From Alphaproteobacteria bacterium UBA5343 (GTDB lineage: Bacteria; Pseudomonadota; Alphaproteobacteria; RF32; UBA5343): DNA of 11,835 bases. The stretch is from the NCBI GenBank assembly GCA_002410125.1, contig DHQH01000036.1, forward strand, positions 1-11,835. Direction: 5' to 3'. Shown piece after piece: positions 1 through 6,055 of this stretch (positions are counted from its first letter, which is position 1; every line of letters begins with the position of its first letter). The translations under genes were made by a program, and so were the position numbers. Under the pieces are notes generated by a model. That model was not told the DNA's origin. It saw nothing but the letters and a program-made list of their open reading frames with translations, and searched no databases.

Positions 1-575
1 TGTTGAAATGGATTATTATCCCACATCATTCTTTTGAGGCTACAGGGCTCAGATTTGCAACATTTGATTGGAATGGAGAATTTATATTAAATTTAGCAAA
101 ACAAAATCCAGATATTAACTTTGTTCTAAAACCTCATCCAAGATTTAAGCATGGTGTTATTAAAAACAAAGTTATGACAGAAGAACAAATCACTAAATAT
201 TTAACAGAATGGGAAGAACTTCCAAACTGTTCAACATTTGATAATGGTGATTATTTTGATTTATTAATTAAAAGTACCGCCATGATAACTGATTGTAGTT
301 CTTTTTTAGGTGAATATAGCTTCACAGGGCACCCTTTAATTCATCTAATAAGCAAAAATTCAGTTGGCTATAACCAGTTGGGGAGAGAAATATCTGATAA
401 ATATTATAAAATCAGATCAGTTCAAGAACTAGGTGATATTTTCCAAAGAGTTATTGTAGAAAATGATGATTTTAGAAAAGAAGAACGACAATATATTAAT
501 AGACTACTCACCAAAAGAGAAGAAGGTGCAGGAAGTTATATTGCTAACTATTTAAAAGAAAAAATAGGGGGATAG
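1..575 (+). CDS. CDP-glycerol glycerophosphotransferase family protein, C-terminal part (5' truncated by window)
   Basis: This is the last ~190 residues of a TagF/TagB-type polymerase domain (Glyphos_transf). The family moves glycerol phosphate, or a related polyol phosphate, from a CDP-activated donor onto a growing surface polymer or glycan at the inner face of the membrane. Family marks are a 'VLKPHPRF' segment near residue 40, the usual K-P-H-P signature, and 'ITDCSSFLGEYSFTGHPLI' near residues 95-113, equivalent to the TDYSS...kP donor-binding motif. The reading frame is open to the first base and the first in-frame TTG falls mid-domain, so the real start lies upstream. The stop is one base before the next gene, whose product would make a CDP-activated donor, so the two are surely co-transcribed. 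The exact acceptor and polyol cannot be read from this fragment. Confidence 0.85.
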   Translation, partial: LKWIIIPHHSFEATGLRFATFDWNGEFILNLAKQNPDINFVLKPHPRFKHGVIKNKVMTEEQITKYLTEWEELPNCSTFDNGDYFDLLIKSTAMITDCSSFLGEYSFTGHPLIHLISKNSVGYNQLGREISDKYYKIRSVQELGDIFQRVIVENDDFRKEERQYINRLLTKREEGAGSYIANYLKEKIGG

Positions 576-576
576 A

Positions 577-1020
577 ATGAAAAAAACTAACAGCAAATCT
601 ATTGGCTATACAGCAGGAGCATTTGATTTATTTCATATTGGACATCTAAATCTATTAAAAAACTCTAAGAAGAATTGCGATTATTTAATCGTTGGAGTTA
701 CAACTGATGAACTCGTTTTAGAAACTAAAGGAAAGAAACCATTTATACCATTTGCTGAAAGAAGAGCGATATTAGAGAGTATTAAATATGTTGATGAGGT
801 TGTGATCCAAGATGATCTAGATAAAGTCAAAGCCCAAGAAAAATACAACTATGATGTTTTATTTTCAGGTAGCGATTGGGAAACCAGTCCCAGATGGAGG
901 GGGTATTCAGAAAAGTTAGCAAAAAAAGGGGTATCTATAAAATATTTCCCATATACCCATTCGATTTCTTCATCAAAAATCCAAGATATAATAAGTCCAA
1001 TTTTTAAGGTTGTTGAATAG
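577..1020 (+). CDS. Glycerol-3-phosphate cytidylyltransferase-like nucleotidyltransferase (TagD-like)
   Basis: A cytidylyltransferase-fold enzyme (147 aa; TagD is about 130) expected to join CTP and a polyol phosphate, probably glycerol 3-phosphate, to give the CDP donor used by the preceding transferase. Visible motifs are 'GAFDLFHIGH' at residues 14-23 with the catalytic HxGH at 20-23, 'ERRAILESIKYVDEVV' at 61-76, 'GSDW' at 98-101 (usually GDDW) and 'ISSSKI' at 130-135, which replaces the ISTTxI nucleotide-binding motif. The arginine normally two to three residues before this motif (RTxGIST) is missing; the sequence reads Y-T-H-S-I-S. That leaves room for a different polyol or amino-alcohol phosphate. 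AGGGGG ends just before the upstream stop and serves as ribosome binding site, so translation is probably coupled. The fold is certain, the substrate is not. Confidence 0.85.
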   Translation: MKKTNSKSIGYTAGAFDLFHIGHLNLLKNSKKNCDYLIVGVTTDELVLETKGKKPFIPFAERRAILESIKYVDEVVIQDDLDKVKAQEKYNYDVLFSGSDWETSPRWRGYSEKLAKKGVSIKYFPYTHSISSSKIQDIISPIFKVVE

Positions 1021-1021
1021 T

Positions 1022-1053
1022 AAAAAAAAGAGGCTGGTTAAGGCCTCTTTTTT
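1022..1053. terminator. Bidirectional rho-independent terminator
   Basis: GAGGC (1030-1034) pairs with GCCTC (1043-1047) around an 8-base loop. The stem is extended by eight A (1022-1029) facing six T (1048-1053). It lies between the stop of the cytidylyltransferase and the convergent stop of the metal-sensor-like gene, with a T-run on either strand, so it can end both transcripts. Confidence 0.85.
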
Positions 1054-1062
1054 ATTTAATTT

Positions 1063-1458
1063 CTATCGTCTTCTATCTTTCCTATGATATCTATGAGGAT
1101 GAAGTAACTGAAGCCTATCATGAGGAGCTAGCTCCTCAGCTTTTGTAGCAATCCTCATATGCATAATAGCTCTTGTTGCATTCATTCTTTTATCAAATCT
1201 TTTCAAAGCAATTAATCCTTTTTCTTTTGTATAATCTTTTTTCAGAAACACAATTTCAAGGTCCGCCTTTGCTTGTTCCATCATCATATGATTTTGTTTA
1301 ACCTCTTCTTTGGTTAAAAGCTCAAATCTCTTAGGGGGAATAGGTCGTTGCTGTTTATGAGTTTCCTTACCCACAATGACTCCAACCAATAAAGCGTTCG
1401 CAATTATTGAGATAATTAAGGTTATAGCTAATTTGTTTTTCTTTATATTTTCAGTCAT
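1063..1458 (-). CDS. Membrane-anchored periplasmic heavy-metal sensor-like protein (CnrX/CpxP-like)
   Basis: A 131-residue protein with a short basic N-terminus, one membrane segment at about 10-30 and a mostly helical periplasmic part. The pattern 'LLTKEEV' near 47-53, a central helix of about 55-110, then 'LAPHDRLQLL' (the LTPEQR-like motif) fits the heavy-metal resistance / periplasmic metal sensor group that includes CnrX and is related in fold to CpxP. Possible metal ligands are plentiful: His34, His57, Met58-60, His100, Met101, His113 and an H-P-H-R-Y-H stretch at 120-125. It is the last gene of the sigma-factor operon. Its start lies one base after the stop of the preceding gene and its AGGAGA site (1464-1469) is inside that gene, so translation is coupled. 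By analogy it would sense a periplasmic metal or envelope state and relay this to the neighbouring small membrane protein. Which metal is unknown. Confidence 0.7.
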   Translation of the reverse strand: MTENIKKNKLAITLIISIIANALLVGVIVGKETHKQQRPIPPKRFELLTKEEVKQNHMMMEQAKADLEIVFLKKDYTKEKGLIALKRFDKRMNATRAIMHMRIATKAEELAPHDRLQLLHPHRYHRKDRRR

Positions 1459-1459
1459 C

Positions 1460-1741
1460 TTATTCTCCTAAATAAGCAGTTTCAATTGATGTAAATGTAA
1501 CATCCATTAAGCTGTAATTTACAGTTTCTATCTCATAAGTTTCATTTGCTGATAAATATTGAGATGTAGAAACAAAACCAATTAAAACAGCAACCATCGC
1601 AACTATACGGTATCTAAAAGTAAACACAGATGCCAACTCTCTAAAAGATAATACTATATCAGCCCATAAATCTGTATTTTGTGGCTCATTTTTTATATTT
1701 GACATAATATTATCAAATATTTTATCTTCTCTTGTTCCCAT
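1460..1741 (-). CDS. Small single-pass membrane protein, candidate anti-sigma factor (CnrY-like position)
   Basis: A 93-residue protein with about 45 cytosolic residues, one membrane segment at about 46-62 and a short acidic periplasmic tail of about 30 residues. There is no HxxxCxxC zinc-binding anti-sigma motif. This matches the topology and size of CnrY (about 95 aa), a minimal anti-sigma factor whose short cytosolic peptide captures the sigma factor CnrH. It begins one base after the sigma-factor stop, with an AAGGGG ribosome binding site (1750-1755) inside the sigma gene's end, so the two are translationally coupled, as is usual for sigma/anti-sigma pairs. Position and topology support the role; I see no family motif that proves it. 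It could instead be a small membrane adaptor. Confidence 0.6.
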   Translation of the reverse strand: MGTREDKIFDNIMSNIKNEPQNTDLWADIVLSFRELASVFTFRYRIVAMVAVLIGFVSTSQYLSANETYEIETVNYSLMDVTFTSIETAYLGE

Positions 1742-1742
1742 C

Positions 1743-2279
1743 TTATTTTCCCCTTATCATAATCTTATGTAGTTTCTTTCTAGATCTAATCAATAAAGTC
1801 TCAATCGCCTTCACAGTAGTTTTCATAATCTCAGCTGTATCTTTATTTGAATATTCCGAAAAATATCTAAGCATTAAAACTTCTTGCTCTCTTTTAGATA
1901 ATTTAAGCATAGCTAGTCGCAAATTTTTATTTACTTGCTTATCAATCAATATTTTTTCAATACTTTCACCGCTATCAGTCAAATTATCAACGATTTCAAC
2001 TGTTTTTATTCTATTTTCTTTTTTTGCTTTAGAATAACAACTATTTGTAAGTATAGTATAAAACCAAGTATTAAACTGAGCTTTCTCAGGATTAAATCTA
2101 TAAGCATTCTTCCAAATTTTTATAAACACTTCCTGAACTATATCCTCGCTATAGCTGCCTACATAATTATCAGCAAAGAGGAGGGCTTTTGATAAATATC
2201 TTTTAACCAATATTCCAAAAGCTCCCTCATCACCACCTATAATAAGACTCATCAAATATTCATCTGTTTGATTTTTCAT
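1743..2279 (-). CDS. ECF-type RNA polymerase sigma factor
   Basis: A 178-residue sigma-70 family protein with only regions 2 and 4, as in extracytoplasmic-function sigma factors. Region 2 (about 7-95) contains 'DEGAFGILVKRY', 'EDIVQEVFIKIW', which is the core-binding and -10 recognition helix, and 'FNTWFYTILTN'. Region 4 (about 120-175) has 'LSKREQEVLMLRYF' and a helix-turn-helix reading 'SNKDTAEIMKTTVKAIETLL'. The start is supported by the usual distance from the D-E-x-L-M motif to the N-terminus and by AGGA at 2292-2295. It follows an EF-hand lipoprotein by 22 bases and is followed by the candidate anti-sigma and metal-sensor genes. It probably drives its own operon plus envelope or metal-stress genes elsewhere. 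Confidence 0.93.
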   Translation of the reverse strand: MKNQTDEYLMSLIIGGDEGAFGILVKRYLSKALLFADNYVGSYSEDIVQEVFIKIWKNAYRFNPEKAQFNTWFYTILTNSCYSKAKKENRIKTVEIVDNLTDSGESIEKILIDKQVNKNLRLAMLKLSKREQEVLMLRYFSEYSNKDTAEIMKTTVKAIETLLIRSRKKLHKIMIRGK

Positions 2280-2301
2280 GAGTAAATATTATCCTATTTG
2301 T

Positions 2302-2598
2302 TTATTTTTTACCTTCTCGTCTTTCTTCTCTTTTATCTTTTCTATTTTCTCTCTTATCTCGTCTCTCATCTCTTTTCTTTGTCATTTCTTGAGTATGTTT
2401 TTTCCATTCTTTTTTAGAAATCACCCCATCTTTATTAGTATCTATTTTTATAAATATTTCGTTAAAATCTTTTTTCATCATTTTATGATGCTCTGGTCTA
2501 GCTTTTCTAGCAGCTTCACAGCCAACTGTAGAATGATTATAAATAGTACAAGCGCCTAATAATGACACAATACTAAAAGCAACAATAATTTTCTTCAT
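2302..2598 (-). CDS. EF-hand lipoprotein with highly charged C-terminal tail
   Basis: A 98-residue predicted lipoprotein. It has a signal peptide and lipobox L-G-A-C with the lipidated Cys at 17, so it would be anchored in the inner or outer membrane facing the periplasm. One textbook EF-hand loop lies at 53-64 (D-T-N-K-D-G-V-I-S-K-K-E), with all calcium-ligand positions 1, 3, 5, 9 and 12 filled. The tail, about 66-98, is almost only Lys, Arg, Glu and Asp with near-repeats of R-D-K-R-E, and is probably one long charged helix or disordered. GGAGA (2605-2609) is a well-placed ribosome binding site. It is the first gene of the sigma-factor operon, so its product may be a target of the sigma factor or a divalent-cation input to it. 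Function is not established. Confidence 0.8.
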   Translation of the reverse strand: MKKIIVAFSIVSLLGACTIYNHSTVGCEAARKARPEHHKMMKKDFNEIFIKIDTNKDGVISKKEWKKHTQEMTKKRDERRDKRENRKDKREERREGKK

Positions 2599-2655
2599 GA
2601 TTTTTCTCCAATATAGTAAGTTAATAAAAATGAAAATTTGTAACTATCTTCACTT

Positions 2656-2661
2656 ATTATA
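2656..2661 (-). promoter_or_regulatory. Candidate -10 box of the EF-hand/sigma operon
   Basis: On the - strand the bases read TATAAT, 57 bases ahead of the lipoprotein start. No good -35 box sits 16-18 bases upstream, so this is either an activator-dependent or ECF-type promoter seen only in part, or chance in AT-rich DNA. Confidence 0.3.
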
Positions 2662-2701
2662 CTCACCAACTTCAAAAACCCTGCGAAATTTTTTTATGAT
2701 A

Positions 2702-2730
2702 TTGATATGTTAATAATTTTTATATATAAA
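2702..2730 (+). promoter_or_regulatory. Sigma-70-type promoter for the glf operon
   Basis: TTGATA (2702-2707) and TATAAA (2725-2730) are separated by exactly 17 bases, close to the housekeeping consensus. This would start transcription near 2737, about 26-29 bases before the mutase start. It shows that the second glycan block has its own promoter rather than depending on the first. Confidence 0.6.
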
Positions 2731-2762
2731 CATAAGATATACAATTTTTATATAAAGGTTTA

Positions 2763-3902
2763 ATGATGAGTAAAATAAAGAATTTAATCGTTGGTTGTGG
2801 ATTATCAGGTATAGTTTTAGCAGAGCGTATAGCTAGTGAACTTAATGAAGAGGTTTTAATAATTGATAAAAGAGATCATATCGGAGGTAATTGTTATGAT
2901 TATAAGGGGCAAGATGATATAATAATCCATAAATATGGACCCCATGCTTTTCATACAAAATATAAAGAAGTTTGGGATTATTTAAGTAAGTTTACATCAT
3001 GGCACTATTTTACATTAAAATCACAAATCGTTATCGATAATGAAAAAGTAACATTACCTTTTAATATTAATACAATATATGAGGTTTTCCCAGAATATTT
3101 AGCAACAAAAATTAGCAAAAAATTGATTAATACATATGGATACAATAAAAAAATTCCAATTTTAGAACTCAAAAATAGTAAAGACAAAGACTTGAAATTC
3201 TTAGCTGAATATGTTTATAAAAAAATATTTGAGCAATATACAGTAAAACAATGGGGGGTAACACCAGAAGAAATAGATAAATCAGTTACTTCAAGGGTTC
3301 CTGTTTTAGTTTCTAAAGATAATGGTTATTTCCAAGATAAATATCAGGCTATACCACTTCAAGGTTATACAAAAATGATGAATTGTATATTAGATAACCC
3401 CTTAATAAAAGTTCAGCTAAATACTGATTTTAAAGATATTAGAGATAATGTAAAATATGATAAATTATTTTATTCTGGAGCAATTGATGAATTTTTCAAT
3501 TATGAATTTGGAGCATTGCCGTATAGAAGTCTATATTTTGATATACAAGAAAAGAATGTTGAATATTATCAAAATACAGCAATTACCAATTATCCTAATA
3601 ATTATGATTTTACTCGTATATCTGAATATAAGTATTTTTTAGATCAGAAAACAAGTAAAACTACTATAGCAATTGAATATCCTCAAGAGTTTGAAGACGG
3701 TAAGAATGAACGTTATTATCCTATTGCAAATGATAGTAATTTAGAGCTATATGAAAAATATCTTCAAAAGTCTAAAAATTTGTCCAATGTTTATTTTTTC
3801 GGTCGTTTAGGTGATTATAAATATTATAATATGGATGAAACAATCAAAAGAGCTTTAGATTTATTTAAAAAGGTAAAAGAAAATAATGTCACAACAAACT
3901 AA
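2763..3902 (+). CDS. glf: UDP-galactopyranose mutase
   Basis: A flavoenzyme that interconverts UDP-galactopyranose and UDP-galactofuranose in the cytosol, supplying galactofuranose for surface polysaccharides. At 379 aa it is the normal length. The N-terminal FAD-binding fold shows 'VGCGLSG' at 10-16, the ribose-binding acidic residue Asp35, 'GGNCYD' at 41-46, and the family signature 'IHKYGPHAFHT' at 55-65. Further marks are 'KQWGVTPEEI', 'SRVPV' with 'YQAIPLQGYT', and the C-terminal FAD contact 'GRLGDYKYYNMD' from about 347. Two adjacent ATG codons exist; AAAGG (2754-2758) is 4 bases from the first and 7 from the second, so translation may begin at 2766. The last 17 bases overlap the next gene, so the two are one operon. 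Confidence 0.96.
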   Translation: MMSKIKNLIVGCGLSGIVLAERIASELNEEVLIIDKRDHIGGNCYDYKGQDDIIIHKYGPHAFHTKYKEVWDYLSKFTSWHYFTLKSQIVIDNEKVTLPFNINTIYEVFPEYLATKISKKLINTYGYNKKIPILELKNSKDKDLKFLAEYVYKKIFEQYTVKQWGVTPEEIDKSVTSRVPVLVSKDNGYFQDKYQAIPLQGYTKMMNCILDNPLIKVQLNTDFKDIRDNVKYDKLFYSGAIDEFFNYEFGALPYRSLYFDIQEKNVEYYQNTAITNYPNNYDFTRISEYKYFLDQKTSKTTIAIEYPQEFEDGKNERYYPIANDSNLELYEKYLQKSKNLSNVYFFGRLGDYKYYNMDETIKRALDLFKKVKENNVTTN

Positions 3903-4821
3903 TGTAAAAATTTTAAATGTATATCATAAACCATATAAAATTCTAAAAAACGATGTAATTATTCCAATTAATGCAGGTAGAAATATAGCATTATCTAAAA
4001 GTAAAGATGGTTTTATATCAAAAGATGATTTAGATTGGTTAAAAAATAATACCATAAGTGATGGTGATGGAGACAATATTTCGGATTTAAATCGTTATTT
4101 TAACGAAATGACTGCAATTTATTGGGCATGGAAAAATTATCACAAACTTGACAATCCTGATTATATTGGCTTGATGCATTATCGTCGGCATTTTATTTTT
4201 CATTTTAATAAAACTGGAAATACTTATGAAGATGTTTTAGGTAGTAATGCTCAAACTATTACTAACTTTATGAAAGAGTATGACTTTATTTGTAAACCGT
4301 TTAATAAGATAAAAGGTAAAACAACATTACAAGCAATATATGACGGGTATTATGGTTACAAGTTAGAACAACCAATCAATAAATCTTTAGAATATATAAA
4401 AAATCATTATCCTAATGATTATGATGAAATCCATAATATTCTACAAGAAAAAGTAACAGGCGGGTTATGTAATATGTTTGTAATGAAAAAAGAAATATTT
4501 TTTGAATATTGTAATTGGATATTTCCTATTTTATTTCATATTTATGAAAACACAGATAAAGACACATTGCCATCAGATGAAGAACGTTTTATTGGTTTTA
4601 CATCAGAACTATTAACATCGTTATATTTGAAAATGATATCAAAAAGATACAATTTTAAAGAAGTTTGTGTTTTTGAGAATTATAAAACAAAGACAATGAG
4701 CATTGTAGAATATATTTATAAAAACACATTGGCATTTTTTGCAAGTAATTACACAAACCTAAAAAACAAAATACTCCAGCAAAAAATATATAAAAACCTT
4801 ACAAAAAAATCTCTAATGTAG
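3886..4821 (+). CDS. DUF4422 family glycosyltransferase-like protein
   Basis: A 311-residue member of the DUF4422 family, common in capsule and O-antigen loci and thought to be glycosyltransferases. It begins with 'YHKPYKILKNDVIIPINAG' (13-31), has the conserved 'NISDLNRYFNEMTAIYWAWKN' core (64-84), 'DYIGLMHYRRHF' (92-103), a central 'GGLCNMFVMKK' segment and 'DEERFIGFTSELLTSLYL' near the C-terminus. It overlaps the end of the galactopyranose mutase gene by 17 bases, which suggests, as inference only, that it attaches galactofuranose. The last ~40 residues are Lys/Asn-rich and lie outside the conserved domain. No signal peptide is seen, so it should act at the inner membrane face. Confidence 0.82.
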   Translation: MSQQTNVKILNVYHKPYKILKNDVIIPINAGRNIALSKSKDGFISKDDLDWLKNNTISDGDGDNISDLNRYFNEMTAIYWAWKNYHKLDNPDYIGLMHYRRHFIFHFNKTGNTYEDVLGSNAQTITNFMKEYDFICKPFNKIKGKTTLQAIYDGYYGYKLEQPINKSLEYIKNHYPNDYDEIHNILQEKVTGGLCNMFVMKKEIFFEYCNWIFPILFHIYENTDKDTLPSDEERFIGFTSELLTSLYLKMISKRYNFKEVCVFENYKTKTMSIVEYIYKNTLAFFASNYTNLKNKILQQKIYKNLTKKSLM

Positions 4822-4843
4822 GAAAGATAATAAAAAATAACAA

Positions 4844-4872
4844 AAAAGACATCTTTAATTAAGATGTCTTTT
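4844..4872. terminator. Bidirectional rho-independent terminator
   Basis: A perfect 12-bp stem, AAAAGACATCTT (4844-4855) with AAGATGTCTTTT (4861-4872), has a 5-base loop. Four T end the + strand arm and six T the - strand arm. It sits between the convergent stops of the DUF4422 and zinc-ribbon genes and should serve both, better on the - strand. Confidence 0.88.
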
Positions 4873-4903
4873 GGGGTTGTAGAGTGATATTTCTATAGTT
4901 TTT

Positions 4904-5251
4904 TTATACTTTTTTCACAAACTCAGACTTCAAATTTATTGCTCCAAAACCAGCAATCTTACAAGCTATATTATGTCCAGCCTCATCAGTCAGGCTAATA
5001 TTTTTTACCATTGTTCCTTGTTTTACAGCACCAGAACTTCCCTTAACTTTCAAATCCTTAATTACTACCACATTATCACCATCAGATAATTGATTACCAT
5101 TTGCATCTATTACTTTTATAGTATTTTCTGCCTTAATTGCTTCTTCAGCTCCAGTCCACTCATATGCACATTCAGGACACACAAAACTTGTTCCATCATG
5201 ATATGTATATTCACACTCACATTTTGGACAATTTGGAATATCATTATTCAT
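4904..5251 (-). CDS. yjdM: PhnA/YjdM-like zinc-ribbon protein
   Basis: A 115-residue cytosolic protein of the PhnA (YjdM) family. The N-terminal zinc ribbon has Cys8-x2-Cys11 and Cys25-x2-Cys28, with the family's 'YTYHDGTSFVCPECAYEW' spacing. The C-terminal SH3-like PhnA domain shows 'VIDANGNQLSDGDNVVVIKDLKVKGSS' (about 48-74) and ends 'CKIAGFGAINLKSEFVKKV', the usual full-length end. The family was named for the E. coli phosphonate region but is not part of C-P lyase, and no phosphonate gene is nearby here, so a phosphonate role should not be inferred. The true function is unclear; a small metal-binding or stress-related protein is as much as can be said. AAAAGG about 9 bases ahead supports the start. 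It appears monocistronic. Confidence 0.92.
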   Translation of the reverse strand: MNNDIPNCPKCECEYTYHDGTSFVCPECAYEWTGAEEAIKAENTIKVIDANGNQLSDGDNVVVIKDLKVKGSSGAVKQGTMVKNISLTDEAGHNIACKIAGFGAINLKSEFVKKV

Positions 5252-5283
5252 CTATTCTTACCTTTTATAAATTATTTAACTAG

Positions 5284-5301
5284 TATGTTATCCGTAACAT
5301 A
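5284..5301. promoter_or_regulatory. Perfect 7-4-7 dyad over the yjdM promoter (candidate operator)
   Basis: TATGTTA and TAACATA flank a TCCG centre, an 18-bp perfect inverted repeat 33 bases upstream of the zinc-ribbon gene. It covers the candidate -10 box of that gene. No T-run follows, so it is more like a repressor site than a terminator. Confidence 0.45.
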
Positions 5302-5324
5302 AACTTATGAATTGGAATAATCAA
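5296..5324 (-). promoter_or_regulatory. Candidate promoter of the yjdM-like gene
   Basis: On the - strand TTGATT (5319-5324) and TATGTT (5296-5301) are 17 bases apart, each matching 4 of 6 consensus bases. Transcription would start near 5289, inside the dyad, giving a leader of about 38 bases. Confidence 0.45.
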
Positions 5325-5437
5325 GAATCTTTTAATTATTACACTATGTTCTACACTAAAATCTAGCCAGTTCAGTAAATAAAGAAGTTGATTTATAAAA
5401 TTTATAATTTTTGGAATAATATTTTTGCATCCAAAAT

Positions 5438-5467
5438 CTTGACAGTAAAAAAACTCATACCTAAATA
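5438..5467 (+). promoter_or_regulatory. Heat-shock (RpoH-like) or sigma-70 promoter of the hsp20 gene
   Basis: CTTGAC (5438-5443), 16 bases, then CCTAAATA (5460-5467) resembles the proteobacterial RpoH pattern CTTGAA-N16-CYTATNT. The same bases also read as TTGACA-N17-TAAATA for sigma-70. Either would start transcription about 35 bases ahead of the gene. Confidence 0.45.
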
Positions 5468-5509
5468 TTTATTGTTAACTAATTTTAATGACTGAAAAGG
5501 AGGTAAATT

Positions 5510-5992
5510 ATGATTAAAAAATTAACTAACAACCCATTAACAAGAAGTGGTAAAAGTGAAATGTCACCTTTTATATCACTACATAATGACATTAACAGTT
5601 TATTCGACGATATGTTTTTTAATAATTTTTCTCTAAAACACCCCTTTAACTCATCATTTTTAGAGCCAAAGATGGATGTACTAGAAAATGACAAAGGATA
5701 TGAAATAAGTGTTGATGTCCCTGGTATAAAAGAGGAAGATATAGATCTATCTATTCAAGAAGGGGTATTAACTATAAAAGGTAAGGGTGTCACAAAAAAA
5801 GAAGAAAAAGACTGTAATTATTATATTTGTGAAAGAAGTAGTGGAGCATTTCAAAGATCTATTGCTTTATCAAATGATATAATAACCAACAAAACAGAGG
5901 CCGTTTATAAAGACGGAGTTCTAAATATTAAGATACCAAAAGAAAAGAACCCTAAAAGCAATGCTCATAAAATAAAAATCACGAGTAAATAA
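5510..5992 (+). CDS. Small heat-shock protein, Hsp20/alpha-crystallin family (cytosolic)
   Basis: An ATP-independent holdase chaperone that binds unfolding proteins and hands them to DnaK/ClpB. At 160 aa, it has an N-terminal arm with 'LFDDMFFNNF' (31-40). The alpha-crystallin domain covers about 52-144, with 'MDVLENDKGYEISVDVPGI' (55-73), 'GVLTIKGK' (85-92), 'ERSSGAFQRSIAL' (108-120) and the signature 'AVYKDGVLNIKIPK' (131-144). The C-terminal I-K-I at 155-157 serves as the I-x-I tail for oligomer assembly. No signal peptide, so cytosolic. A very strong AAAAGGAGGT site (5495-5504) precedes the ATG by 5 bases. A second, exported family member follows 63 bases later on the same strand, separated by a GC-rich hairpin. 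Confidence 0.95.
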   Translation: MIKKLTNNPLTRSGKSEMSPFISLHNDINSLFDDMFFNNFSLKHPFNSSFLEPKMDVLENDKGYEISVDVPGIKEEDIDLSIQEGVLTIKGKGVTKKEEKDCNYYICERSSGAFQRSIALSNDIITNKTEAVYKDGVLNIKIPKEKNPKSNAHKIKITSK

Positions 5993-5999
5993 TCCTAAA

Positions 6000-6026
6000 A
6001 CATAGGGGGCAACTATCCCCCTATGT
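6000..6026 (+). terminator. GC-rich perfect hairpin between the two hsp20-like genes
   Basis: ACATAGGGGG (6000-6009) and CCCCCTATGT (6017-6026) form a perfect 10-bp stem with a 7-base loop, very GC-rich for this sequence. No T-run follows, so it is a weak terminator at best and may act as an RNA-stabilising or processing element that lowers expression of the downstream gene. Confidence 0.5.
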
Positions 6027-6055
6027 ATCTTAAATTATAAAGAATGGAGGTTTTA

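Noticed and set aside
3..5. TTG as the true start of the first gene
   Set aside because: It falls inside the conserved glycerophosphotransferase domain and the frame is open to the window edge, so the gene is cut by the window.
2302..2400. Repeat-like T/C-rich tract as a true tandem repeat
   Set aside because: It encodes the K/R/E/D-rich tail of the EF-hand lipoprotein; the similarity comes from the repeated charged codons and the units are not exact.
1732..2559. Open frames on the + strand opposite the sigma factor and EF-hand genes
   Set aside because: They are antisense shadows rich in Phe, Ser and Ile, without family motifs; the - strand frames match known families and have ribosome binding sites.
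4904..5251. Phosphonate metabolism role for the PhnA-like gene
   Set aside because: The family name is historical; no C-P lyase or phosphonate transport gene is present in the window.
5468..5509. RNA thermometer (ROSE or fourU type) in the hsp20 leader
   Set aside because: The short leader has no stretch that pairs well with the AAGGAGG site.
6044..6055. Upstream ATG for the exported Hsp20-like gene
   Set aside because: It overlaps the ribosome binding site and would place acidic residues ahead of the signal peptide; the ATG at 6056 has proper spacing.
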